Shown here in pieces: positions 54,803 through 63,437 of a stretch of 64,000 nucleotides of DNA. The notes beneath the pieces are model-generated. The model worked only from the letters and a program-made list of their open reading frames with translations, had not been told where the DNA came from and searched no databases. Both the position numbers and the translations under genes were made by a program. This DNA is from Tritrichomonas musculus (lineage: Eukaryota > Parabasalia > Tritrichomonadida > Tritrichomonadidae). Position 1 is the first letter of the stretch. The number at the start of each line of letters is the position of its first letter. The stretch is taken from contig JAPFFF010000062.1 of assembly GCA_039105265.1 (NCBI GenBank), positions 310,001-374,000 on the forward strand, given 5' to 3'.

Positions 54803-56020
54803 ATGGCAATTTCATTATCTAATCAACCAATTCGCATATCTATGCCAGAGCAGCCTCCATCATGCTCTCCAAGATCAAAAAAAGCAAATTCGTTATCACC
54901 AATCATTGAAAATGGACCAATTTCCCCTCAGAAAGCAATTCAAATATATTCTTCTCTTTTAATGTCATATGAAATTGATGAAATTACTGGGTTTGAAGAA
55001 GTATTTTTTCTTGGATATCCAAAATGTAAAAATCCAAATCTTTCAGATTTTTTCAACAAGATTAATCTCAAGGATCATATTTGCTATAGGTATGAAATAC
55101 TTAAAATTCTTGGCTCAGGCAATTATGGTAATGTTGTAGAAGCATATGATTACAAATCGAAGAAAAAGGTTGCCATTAAAATATTAAAAAATAAATTCTA
55201 CAGCCAAAGAGAGGCAACAACACTTGCCATATTAAATCAAAATAATTGCTCAAATACAGTTAAAGGATTAAATTATTTTATTTTTCGATCTTATGCATGC
55301 ATTTCATTTGAGCTTGTAGGCGATAATTTACACCAAATACAAGCTAAAAATAAATTCCAACCCTTAAAAGAATCCCTTATTAAAGAATATGCATTACAAA
55401 TTTTCCAAAGTTTATCAGAATACTCCTCACTGGGTTTAACCCATTGCGATATCAAGCCACAAAACATTTGCCTCTCGTTAGAAGATCCTCAGAAAATCAA
55501 GATTATTGATTTTGGTATTTCATATTTAAACAAAGATGGTATTTTTAAGATAGCTTATGCACAAACCCGCTATTATCGATCTCCCGAGGTAATTTTACAG
55601 TTAGATTACGGCCCCGGAATAGATGTCTGGGGTGCTGCCCTTGTAATTATGGAGTTATTAATAGGAAAACCAGTTTTTCCTGGCAGAAACGAGTTAGAAA
55701 TGCTCAATTTAATGGTAGAATTACTCGGGTCTATTCCCCCATCAATGGTCAGAGCTTCCAAAAAGAAAAAAGTGTTTTTTAATGACAACTCTACATTGAA
55801 ATCACTCAACGGAACCTTGACGAAAAAAAAGCTCACTGTCAGAAATCTGATTGGCAACGAATCTTCTTATTATTTGGTTGATTTCTTGAAAAAATGCTTG
55901 AATTGGAATCCAAAATACAGAATTACTGCTTCGCAGGCTTTGGAGCATCCCTGGCTCAAGCAAAAATTATTTTTTATTCCTACATTTGATCATTCCAATT
56001 TACCTTGTTTGCATGAATAA
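54803..56020 (+). CDS. DYRK-family (class II-like) dual-specificity kinase
   Basis: The 405-residue protein starts at the first ATG (frame open a few codons upstream without ATG). An N-terminal Ser/Pro-rich part is followed at about 40-75 by a DYRK homology box (ISPQKAIQIYSSLLMSYEID, FEEVFFLGYPK), then DHICYRYEILKILGSGNYG with glycine loop 103-109 and ATP lysine K126. The catalytic loop is HCDIKPQN (214-221), the metal site DFG (236-238), and the activation segment YAQTRYYRSPE (252-262), where Y252 aligns with the tyrosine that DYRKs autophosphorylate. DVWGAALVIMELLIGKPVFP and PGRNELEMLNLMVELLGSIP are typical CMGC features. All catalytic residues are intact. Class-II DYRKs act in cell-cycle, cytoskeletal and stress control in other eukaryotes; the substrate here is unknown. 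Confidence 0.93.
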   Translation: MAISLSNQPIRISMPEQPPSCSPRSKKANSLSPIIENGPISPQKAIQIYSSLLMSYEIDEITGFEEVFFLGYPKCKNPNLSDFFNKINLKDHICYRYEILKILGSGNYGNVVEAYDYKSKKKVAIKILKNKFYSQREATTLAILNQNNCSNTVKGLNYFIFRSYACISFELVGDNLHQIQAKNKFQPLKESLIKEYALQIFQSLSEYSSLGLTHCDIKPQNICLSLEDPQKIKIIDFGISYLNKDGIFKIAYAQTRYYRSPEVILQLDYGPGIDVWGAALVIMELLIGKPVFPGRNELEMLNLMVELLGSIPPSMVRASKKKKVFFNDNSTLKSLNGTLTKKKLTVRNLIGNESSYYLVDFLKKCLNWNPKYRITASQALEHPWLKQKLFFIPTFDHSNLPCLHE

Positions 56021-56300
56021 TTTATTTTATATGTATATAAAAAATTTTAGATTTTCAATAAGTATGTACGTTTAACAACCGCTATTTTTTTTTTTTTTTT
56101 TTATGATATCTTCACTATGTTTCGGTGACCATTGATCTAAAATTTACTGTTTTTATATCCTTCATTTTTCTTAGAACTCACAAAATTTTAAAAGAATTCA
56201 AAATTGAACTTTTTCTATACTTTTTTTATTAAATTTTTTTTATATTATCAGGATTACACTATACTACATTTTATATTTATTATTTTAAGGATAGATGTAA

Positions 56301-56373
56301 TTCTCCCTGGTCTAGTGGTTATGACAGCAGACTGTTACTCTGTGTATCGTGTGTTCGAATCACACGGGAGGAG
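56301..56373 (+). tRNA. tRNA-Asn (anticodon GTT)
   Basis: A 73-nt cloverleaf: acceptor TTCTCCC/GGGAGGA (one G.T pair) with discriminator G, D stem GTC/GAC, anticodon stem GCAGA/TCTGT around CTGTTAC (anticodon GTT), T arm GTGTG/CACAC around TTCGAAT. A T7 run follows at once as Pol III terminator. Confidence 0.88.
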
Positions 56374-56685
56374 TTTTTTTGATTTTTTTTTTTTTTTTTA
56401 AATCGATTAATTATTTGAATAATTTTTTATTAAACAACAAAAATAAAATCAAAAATGAAAGGAAACAACAAAATAACAAAATATGTTCAATCAAACAAGA
56501 AGAAGAAATAATTGAAAACAGTATGAAATAAACTGCAGCACAATCATATAACTTCATTATTTTATGCCTAAGTCATTTCTTGCCATATGTACTATGCTAT
56601 CATCAATTATTTCTTCTTTAATTTTTTTCTGCTAGACTTATTTAATATTTGGTCCAAAATTTACTTTACTTCTTTTTATTATTTA
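56374..56685. other. Intergenic region
   Basis: Starts with the T-runs that end tRNA-Asn; otherwise AT-rich and without a supported gene. Confidence 0.5.
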
Positions 56686-56687
56686 TA

Positions 56688-57299
56688 GGGTGTCCAAAAA
56701 GTTCGTAGAATTACTATTTTTTTCTTTGAAAAATGAAATTATCTATTTTTAACTAGTTGATATATATAGTATTAGGTCTATTATATATTATTTATCAATA
56801 GCAAAAAGAATCATAAATGAGATGAAAAATTGGAATGATTTGAAAATTTTTTTGAAATGAAAAAACATTTGAGTTTTCAAATTTGTTAAAAAAAAGTCAA
56901 TAACTCAATCTATAAATGAAATGAATCATTCATTTTCTGTAATATTCACATATAATATTTCAGCTTTCTTACTATATATTCAAAGCTATTCAATTCATTT
57001 ATGTTCGTACGTTATTATCGGTTATTGTACGTTAATTCTAAAAAGTTTAAATTCTCCATATAAACAAAAAGATTCGAATCAGTTAATATATGCAATTGAA
57101 AGATACAATTGCACAGTATATATGTATTCAATATATACAAGTAATAATATTTCCATTTATTTTTATTAATGTTTTTTCGAAAAAATAAGTTTTTTACAAT
57201 ATGTAGGCTTTAGTATAAGGAACATATTTACAAAATAAAATTTAATGAGTTTTATTCGTACATAACCAAAATATCGATTCTACGAATTTTTTGGACACC
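56688..57299. mobile_element. Mariner-like MITE, 612 bp
   Basis: Left end GGGTGTCCAAAAAGTTCGTA and right end inverted GGTGTCCAAAAAATTCGTAG match over about 24 bp with two differences. TA flanks both ends (56686-56687, 57300-57301). The terminal sequence is of the type seen in Tc1/mariner elements. The 82-codon frame inside (56921-57169) is low-complexity and not supported, so the element is non-autonomous. Confidence 0.78.
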
Positions 57300-57587
57300 T
57301 ATAAATTATTTTTTAGTTGATGATGGAATTACTTGAACAAATCAGATGAGATAATAAACTCCTCAATTAAATTAATTTAGTTTGATAACATTCATTCAAT
57401 CTTAGCATTTAATTGATTTTTTTGAAGAATGTTAAGAATGTATAATTTGAAGATTCAACAAAATCTTTTTCCACTCTTAAAATATAATCTCTTAAACTGA
57501 ATGTATGATTAATAATCATAATAATAAAAAGAACATATAAAAATGTTTTAAATAGTAAAAAAAAAAAAAAATTAATAATGAACTTCA

Positions 57588-58166
57588 TTAATGGCTTAAA
57601 ACGTTTGTTTCATTTTTTAAGTTTTCTTCATCCTTTTCGATGGCACGAGCGTCATCTTCCGCTTCATCCTTGTAATTATCTCCTGGCGAAAAGAACTCAG
57701 ACACTTTGTATATAACAATGATGACAGATGAAACCAATCCACAAACCAAAAAAGAAATAAACAATTTACGAGGCTTAGAACATCTTTCGTTATAATATGC
57801 TTCTGATGGGAAATCGCTATATTTAAATGCTATTTTAGCTGCAACATCAGGAGGAAATATCATATGTACAGGATTACAATTTGAAGATCTCGTCGAATGA
57901 ATAATCATGCAATTCACAATAAACGATCCAATTGGTAAAACAATTCCAAATATCCATTGAAGAAGTGCTATAAGCCAAAGATGATCAGTTTGTGAATAAC
58001 CATCATTCCAATATCGCAGCTTTCCCCAATAAACTCCTCCATATATAATTCTTCCAAAAAATGTATATAATTCCATCAAAAAGGCAATTATATAAATAAG
58101 TTTTTTTAAACAACCCATAGGAACACCAAAAACTCTTAGAGTATTTATGCAACTCTCACAAAACAT
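57588..58166 (-). CDS. Three-pass membrane protein of unknown family
   Basis: The 192-residue protein starts at the ATG at 58166 (MFCESCINTLRVFG); the frame is open nine codons further but without ATG. Three hydrophobic segments are visible: about 21-42 (LKKLIYIIAFLMELYTFFGR), 63-89 (LWLIALLQWIFGIVLPIGSF) and 135-155 (LFISFLVCGLVSSVIIVIYK). Between segments two and three is a soluble loop with several cysteines (SSNCNPVH, NERCSKPRK). The C-terminal 30 residues are strongly charged and acidic (KDEAEDDARAIEKDEENLKN), probably cytosolic. I do not recognise the family; the gene is compact and intact and likely real. Confidence 0.72.
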   Translation of the reverse strand: MFCESCINTLRVFGVPMGCLKKLIYIIAFLMELYTFFGRIIYGGVYWGKLRYWNDGYSQTDHLWLIALLQWIFGIVLPIGSFIVNCMIIHSTRSSNCNPVHMIFPPDVAAKIAFKYSDFPSEAYYNERCSKPRKLFISFLVCGLVSSVIIVIYKVSEFFSPGDNYKDEAEDDARAIEKDEENLKNETNVLSH

Positions 58167-58435
58167 GATCGTTAAGAAATAAATCTCACACAATTTGGAA
58201 AAAGTTCAGAAAAAGTTATATTCAACTTAAAAACATTATATACAAACTTTTTCTCATAATAGAAAAGTAATTGGGCCATGAGATTTTTTTTGTAATAAAT
58301 GCATAGCATAGATCTACATGTTGAATGAATTATGAAGGAAAATAAAAATATTTAAATATTTTTTATTCAGATAAATTAATGAGAAAAAGTTGACGTATTT
58401 TCTTTCATAATAATGCTACAAAAAATATATCTTCA

Positions 58436-59284
58436 TTAAATTCTTATAATCTGTACTCCATCTTTTAGACATATATTTTCTATATCAGTTATAGAAGATG
58501 GAATTGAAATTTTCTCTAAATTTGAGCAACCACAAAATGAAAAATCTCCTATTTTTGTCACAGATGACGGAATTGAAATTTCATCAATACAAATGCAATT
58601 ATGAAAAGCATATTTACCAATTTCAGTGACAGAAGAAGGAATCAAAATTTTATTCAACTTTGAACATCCTCTGAACACATAATTATTTATTTTTGTCACC
58701 GAATAAGGAATTTTTATATCGTCCAATAGAGAACACAGACAGAAAGCGTAGTCGCCAATTTCAGTGACTGATGAAGGAATCAAAATTTTGTTCAATTTAG
58801 AGCACAGACAGAAAGCATAGTCACCGATTTCAGTGACGGAAGAAGGGATTTCAATTTTCTTTAGAGAACTGCAAGACTCAAAAGCAGAAATAGGAATTTT
58901 TGTCACTGAAGAAGGAATTGTTATTTCTCTCAATTTTGTGCATTTTGCGAAAATATTCTTTCCTATTTCAGTTACAGATGGAGGAATCGAAATTTTAGTG
59001 AGTGAACAACATCCTGCAAATGAATATCTGCCAATGTAAGTAACTGATGATGGAATCGTTATTTCTGTTAATGATGTACATGAATAAAACGCGAAATCGT
59101 TAATTTTTGTTATAAATGATGGAATGTCAATATCTTTCAAACCATTGTTTCTTTGGAAATAGAAATATTCAATCGAGTTTCCCAATTTCTTCAATAAAAC
59201 ATCAACAACATCTTGATTTTGGCTTTGAACAGCAACACACAAAGGCGAAATATTAAAAAAATATTTAAAAAAAAATTTCATCAT
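58436..59284 (-). CDS. BspA-like LRR protein (3' part of a split DUF3447-LRR gene)
   Basis: The 282-residue frame begins MMKFFFKYFFNISPLCVAVQ, and residues 13-35 are the end of an ankyrin repeat (SPLCVAVQSQNQDVVDVLLK). Ten regular BspA/TpLRR repeats of 23 residues follow from about 50 to 275, with consensus IPSSVTEIGDYAFCGCSSLKKI. The stop is at the end of repeat ten, with no membrane anchor. The ankyrin beginning belongs to the DUF3447 protein encoded just upstream in another frame; the two frames overlap by 20 bp in a T/A-rich stretch. The likely original is one DUF3447-ankyrin-LRR protein. The ATG at 59284 is therefore probably not a natural start. The frameshift may be real or a homopolymer sequencing error. 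Confidence 0.85.
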   Translation of the reverse strand: MMKFFFKYFFNISPLCVAVQSQNQDVVDVLLKKLGNSIEYFYFQRNNGLKDIDIPSFITKINDFAFYSCTSLTEITIPSSVTYIGRYSFAGCCSLTKISIPPSVTEIGKNIFAKCTKLREITIPSSVTKIPISAFESCSSLKKIEIPSSVTEIGDYAFCLCSKLNKILIPSSVTEIGDYAFCLCSLLDDIKIPYSVTKINNYVFRGCSKLNKILIPSSVTEIGKYAFHNCICIDEISIPSSVTKIGDFSFCGCSNLEKISIPSSITDIENICLKDGVQIIRI

Positions 59285-60407
59285 AAAAAAAAATTAAAAC
59301 TTTCATTAATAAAGATTCTTTTAAATTAATTTTTCTTTTTTCTAGAAGAATTTTAACAATTGTCATATAATCGTATTTGCAAGCAAAACTGAAAATTGCC
59401 TCATAATTGTCTTTCAAATCGTTGATGAAGAAATTGAAATTGTAAAATTTCGAAAAATTCATGAAAAAATTACCATCAGTTTCATCTTCGTTATTTGTGT
59501 AAAGATTCATCTTTATGTAATGAGCAAGCTCATTATGATGACATTTAACTGACTCATAAAAACAGCTCCTGAATGACTGATGTTCCGGTTTAATTTCATG
59601 TTTTTCAAGCAAATGAATCACGTCCAAATTCGAACCATGAATTGCATAATTCCAAATTGATGAAGTGAAATTCACATTACTTTTAAGTAGGTATTGAAAA
59701 ATATGAATTGACCCAAAAAAGGCAGCATACTCAATCAATGATGTGACTTTCTTTTTCAATAAAGAATTCGTCTCAAAAAATGATTTCGGAACTATGCTAC
59801 TTAGTGACACTTTTTTCTCTCTGACATATGAAAGAAATTCATTGATGGAATCTTCTCGTATGAGTTGACTAATAGGTGAATCATTTTCACCTTCATGACG
59901 GTTTCTCTCAAAATTGCTATCATGAACTTTCGACGTGGAAACAAGGATGATTTCTCCCCTTTCGCTTTTATGATTTAAAAATGGTTTAAATTCGGTGTAA
60001 AAGTAGTTTGAATCTTCCTTTTTATATTTTTCATAGAGTCGATATATTATATCTTCATCAACTGTAATTATCTTTTGCTCAAAAAGGAAAATAAGTAGTA
60101 GCTTATTGCTTCTGAAAATTCTGTATAAATCTGAATTAGAAAAGCTTTCTTTGATTTGATCAGAAAAGAAAAGAATAGTTTTGTGAACTTTGCTGATAAA
60201 ATTTGGTTGCCTTTTGTGGTGGAAAGAAACTTTGTGTATTATATGTAGTATAGATCTAAGCTCATCAGGATTTTCTCCAAGATTATTAGATTTAATTGTA
60301 GTAACAAATTCATTATAATTATCTGGTGTATCACTACCTCCTTCAACAAATTTGAGAAATAATGAATAAAATAATCTCATACGAGATATATAGCGGGCAA
60401 TTTCCAT
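59265..60407 (-). CDS. DUF3447/ankyrin-type protein (5' part of a split gene)
   Basis: The 380-residue protein starts at ATG 60407 (MEIARYISRMRLFYSLFLKF); five codons upstream are open but lack ATG. It shows the DUF3447 layout: N-terminal helical region, ISQLIREDSINEFLSYVREK, SLIEYAAFFGSIHIFQYLLK, then SVKCHHNELAHYIKMNLYT and FSFACKYDYMTIVKILLEKR, the first ankyrin repeats. The frame ends in LIFFYDEIFF inside a T/A-rich stretch, and the next ankyrin repeat continues in the frame of the LRR gene downstream. Proteins with this domain are numerous in trichomonads; the function is unknown, and ankyrin repeats usually bind protein partners. A homologue travels inside the MULE at 45-46 kb. Confidence 0.85.
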   Translation of the reverse strand: MEIARYISRMRLFYSLFLKFVEGGSDTPDNYNEFVTTIKSNNLGENPDELRSILHIIHKVSFHHKRQPNFISKVHKTILFFSDQIKESFSNSDLYRIFRSNKLLLIFLFEQKIITVDEDIIYRLYEKYKKEDSNYFYTEFKPFLNHKSERGEIILVSTSKVHDSNFERNRHEGENDSPISQLIREDSINEFLSYVREKKVSLSSIVPKSFFETNSLLKKKVTSLIEYAAFFGSIHIFQYLLKSNVNFTSSIWNYAIHGSNLDVIHLLEKHEIKPEHQSFRSCFYESVKCHHNELAHYIKMNLYTNNEDETDGNFFMNFSKFYNFNFFINDLKDNYEAIFSFACKYDYMTIVKILLEKRKINLKESLLMKVLIFFYDEIFF

Positions 60408-60486
60408 TTTTCCCTTCTTCAATTATTCTGAAATGTGATGTAAAAAATAAATAAAAATTGTATTTAAGAAACAAAACACAAAAAAC

Positions 60487-60557
60487 GGGGCAACTGGGAC
60501 TCGAACCCAGATCTCAAGGGGGACAGCCGAGTATCCTGCCAATTGGACTATTGCCTC
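60487..60557 (-). tRNA. tRNA-Asp-like gene, copy A (anticodon GTC, bulged stem)
   Basis: On the minus strand: acceptor GAGGCAA/TTGCCCC with an A.C mismatch at the second pair, D arm GTCC/GGAT, T arm CTGGG/CCCAG around TTCGAGT. The anticodon region CTCGGCTGTCCCCCTTGAG pairs CTCGG with CC-TT-GAG, leaving a TT bulge, with loop CTGTCCC and anticodon GTC. The variable loop is then only two bases. Either an unusual tRNA-Asp or a duplicated tRNA pseudogene. Confidence 0.6.
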
Positions 60558-60720
60558 TTTCTGTTTATAATGCTTGATTTACAAATATATTCGTATCGAA
60601 TTTAAAATAGTTGTACAATTGAAAGAGCCTTCAAAAAGTGGAATTTCTTCAGAAAAAATAATCTAATAACAATGCTAAATAAAATCAAATCTTTTTATAT
60701 TTTTACATATTTTTTACCCA

Positions 60721-60792
60721 GACTACATACCGCCTAGTGGGCGTCGATCGAAGCCGAGACTCCGGGGATGGCTGTAAGAATCGGTATTTTTT
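60721..60792 (+). ncRNA. GC-rich structured RNA candidate
   Basis: A GC-rich island in AT-rich DNA. ATACCG (60727-60732) pairs with CGGTAT (60782-60787), closing a 61-nt domain. Inside, CGCC/GGCG form a small hairpin (about 60731-60743) and AGCC/GGCT another (about 60752-60773), giving a three-way junction. A T6 run follows (60787-60792), as for a Pol III terminator. It is absent from the otherwise similar spacers of the neighbouring duplicated units. I do not recognise it as a known RNA; the strand is inferred from the T run. Confidence 0.4.
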
Positions 60793-61105
60793 CTGAAAAA
60801 ATTCCACTTATTGAATGTCCTTCAGAATTTTACAACTCTTTTAATTTTTTTCATTTTCATGTTTTTCTATTTCAAATTTAATTTAATCACATTTACAAAA
60901 TGTAATCGCGTTGCATATATTTATAAATATAAAAGGATTCAAATAAATAAATAATAAATAAGTTTATGTTTTATAAAAGAATTTATATGAATTTGTAGAT
61001 ATGAATAAACATTTTTATATGATCATGATAAGCTAATTGTATATCATTTGTTGAAATATTCTTAAAAAAAAAAAAAATAAAAAACAAACAAAACACACAA
61101 AAAAC

Positions 61106-61176
61106 GAGGCAACTGGGACTCGAACCCAGATCTCAAGGGGGACAGCCGAGTATCCTGCCAATTGGACTATTGCCTC
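61106..61176 (-). tRNA. tRNA-Asp-like gene, copy B (anticodon GTC, bulged stem)
   Basis: Same sequence as copy A except that the acceptor stem is perfect, GAGGCAA/TTGCCTC. It shares the TT bulge in the anticodon stem. Of the three copies this one is the most likely to be functional. Confidence 0.65.
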
Positions 61177-61493
61177 TTTCTGTTTATAATGCTTGATTTA
61201 CAAATTTATTGTTCAATTTATTATATTATCCATATAAAAAAGAGTATTATTGTATTTTATTTCTTTTCCATTGTTATTTCTTCATTTTCATGTTTTTCTA
61301 TTTCAAATTTAATTTGATCACATCTACAAAATGTAATCGCATCGTCTATATTTATAAATATAAAAATAAATAAATAAATAAAAATAATAAATAAGTTTAT
61401 GTTTTTTAAAAGAATTTATATAATTTTATATGAATTTGTAGATTTGAATTTTGATGACAGTTAACACTGTTAACTTAACACTGTGAATTTGAT

Positions 61494-62816
61494 TCAAGTC
61501 TGTTTCATTTTACCATAAAATTCAATTGACGCAATTGCTACGTAATAACAATTACTCCAGCTTTTTCCTGTTAAACGAAGTCGAATAAATCGATAAAATG
61601 ATTTCTTTTCTTTCGTCCTGAATGTGGCGATCAAATTTGATCCATTCAAACTCGAGTCATTCTCATGCTTGTCAATCTCTTCCCAACTTTGCTGATCGTT
61701 TGAGACCTCAACAACCCAGCTCTTCAAGTTATGACTATTTATTCCCCAACCTACAGATTTCAGTGAGTAACCAGTGACCTGAATTTTTTTGTCTTTGAAA
61801 TCGAAACAAACATGAGAATTCTCTTGATTAGCTGATTCATAATAATTATTGTTTTGGTAGTCAACGATGTTCCTAGGATAATAATAGGAGTAAACAGAAT
61901 TTGATGTAATTTGAATTGTCCCGTTGTCGTGGATGTTTCCACCTGTTTCCTCTGTCAGGTGTCCAATGATACCTTTGAATTCGTCTCCTTCTTTGTGATC
62001 GAAGACTTCTTCTTTCGAGATGTATCGATCACTTCGAACTGGTGAATCGCCTGACTGGACAAGTCGCTGACAAATCGATCTCCATGTTCCAATACTCAAA
62101 TATTCAATGTCAAAATGTTCGATGAATTCTTTCAAACTCGATTTTTTCAAATTATTGAATTCAACGTATTCAAAAAGTACTGAGTATCGTCGGTCTTCTC
62201 CATACAATTCAAGAATCTCGTGCAGAAGAAAGTCTTCATCTTCAAGGCGAAGTTTATCGTTTTTGATGATTTCTTCAAGAAGACAAATGTCAATCATTTT
62301 CAGTTTCTCTTTCGGAAGTTCAGTGAAATGCTCAGATGCGTATTCAACAATCTTGTAGAATTTCCCTGTCTTTTCCGATGTTTCTCTTTCGTTCACTTGT
62401 TTCCCAATCATACTCTTCGTGAATTTTAAACGGTCGATGACATTCGATGGGCTCAAATCTTCAAAATAATCTGGGTGAAGTCGAAGATATTCATCAATGT
62501 TACCAAGCTGTAAGAAATATTCACAAAATCGTTCGCGTTGGATGCTGTCAATTTCTCTTTCATTGAAATTTATTATTTGGAGAAATTCGTGGAAAGAATC
62601 AGCTTCGTTACATTCTGTATTAAGAGTAAATTCATCAAGAGTATCATCGTTATAATGATAACTACAGATCGTTGGAGATAATAAATCTGCAAAAAAACGA
62701 CTTGTCTCATATCGTTCACCATTTACAATAAATGTGAAATCTTTTTGATATTTTTCGAATGGAACTTTTCTAACATTGTCTGTACTGAGAGAATAAAAAG
62801 TTTTACCTTCTGACAT
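61494..62816 (-). CDS. BTB-BACK-discoidin (F5/8 type C) protein
   Basis: The 440-residue protein starts at ATG 62816 (MSEGKTFYSLSTDNVRKVPF). The frame is open 27 codons further upstream, but that stretch is a poly-lysine run from a T-tract and is unlikely to be translated. Residues 20-112 resemble a BTB/POZ domain (KDFTFIVNGERYETSRFFAD), 113-250 a BACK-like helical region, and 283-437 a discoidin/F5/8-type-C-like jelly roll (GTIQITSNSVYSYYYPRNIV, CFDFKDKKIQVTGYSLKSVG, LKSWVVEVSNDQQSWEEID, FYRFIRLRLTGKSWSNCYYV). BTB domains dimerise and can recruit cullin-3; discoidin domains bind ligands. The combination forms a large family in trichomonads. No signal peptide is seen. It is duplicated downstream almost without change. 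Confidence 0.9.
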   Translation of the reverse strand: MSEGKTFYSLSTDNVRKVPFEKYQKDFTFIVNGERYETSRFFADLLSPTICSYHYNDDTLDEFTLNTECNEADSFHEFLQIINFNEREIDSIQRERFCEYFLQLGNIDEYLRLHPDYFEDLSPSNVIDRLKFTKSMIGKQVNERETSEKTGKFYKIVEYASEHFTELPKEKLKMIDICLLEEIIKNDKLRLEDEDFLLHEILELYGEDRRYSVLFEYVEFNNLKKSSLKEFIEHFDIEYLSIGTWRSICQRLVQSGDSPVRSDRYISKEEVFDHKEGDEFKGIIGHLTEETGGNIHDNGTIQITSNSVYSYYYPRNIVDYQNNNYYESANQENSHVCFDFKDKKIQVTGYSLKSVGWGINSHNLKSWVVEVSNDQQSWEEIDKHENDSSLNGSNLIATFRTKEKKSFYRFIRLRLTGKSWSNCYYVAIASIEFYGKMKQT

Positions 62817-63049
62817 TTTATATTTTGGTACGTTTTTTTTTTTTTTTTTTTTCTTGTAAACTTCACAAATCTGATTTTCTTCATAAAAAAGAAACATACA
62901 TAATTTATTATAAAATTAATGAAAATCATATATCAAAACATTTTTATATGATCATGATAAGCTGATTGCATCATCTTAAATTTAAAATTTGTTGAAATAT
63001 TCTTAAAAAAAAAAAAAAAAATAAAAAACAAACAAAACACACAAAAAAC

Positions 63050-63120
63050 GGGGCAACTGGGACTCGAACCCAGATCTCAAGGGGGACAGCCGAGTATCCT
63101 GCCAATTGGACTATTGCCTC
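63050..63120 (-). tRNA. tRNA-Asp-like gene, copy C (anticodon GTC, bulged stem)
   Basis: Identical to copy A, including the A.C mismatch at the second acceptor pair, although its flanks are those of copy B. The mixed pattern suggests gene conversion among the copies. Confidence 0.6.
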
Positions 63121-63437
63121 TTTCTGTTTATAATGCTTGATTTACATATTTATTGTTCAATTTATTATATTATCCATATAAAAAAGAGTATTATTGTATT
63201 TTATTTCTTTTCCATTGTTATTTCTTCATTTTCATGTTTTTCTATTTCAAATTTAATTTGATCACATCTACAAAATGTAATCGCATCGTCTATATTTATA
63301 AATATAAAAATAAATAAATAAATAAAAATAATAAATAAGTTTATGTTTTTTAAAAGAATTTATATAATTTTATATGAATTTGTAGATTTGAATTTTGATG
63401 ACAGTTAACACTGTTAACTTAACACTGTGAATTTGAT

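Larger units (their letters stand above)
61008..62936. repeat. Tandem duplication unit 1 (tRNA-like gene plus BTB-discoidin gene)
   Basis: This unit of about 1.93 kb begins AACATTTTTATATGATCATG and is repeated from 62937 to beyond the window end. The compared parts of the two units are nearly identical: in the last 560 bp I found one silent difference in coding sequence. A shorter, more diverged relative (tRNA-like gene plus spacer, without the protein gene) precedes it at 60487-61007. Confidence 0.9.

Noticed and set aside
59255-59300. Intron joining the DUF3447 and LRR frames
   Set aside because: The two frames overlap by 20 bp, leaving no room for an intron with the trichomonad GT...ACTAAC...AG pattern; a frameshift is simpler.
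60721-60792. Assignment as 5S rRNA, U6 snRNA, tRNA or twister/hammerhead ribozyme
   Set aside because: None of the diagnostic blocks of these RNAs could be found completely (no T-loop, no U6 ACAGAGA-type box, no CUGANGA...GAAA core, no full twister consensus).
62817-62897. 27-codon N-terminal extension of the BTB-discoidin protein
   Set aside because: It is mostly a poly-lysine stretch from a T tract and has no ATG; the internal ATG at 62816 fits the domain start.
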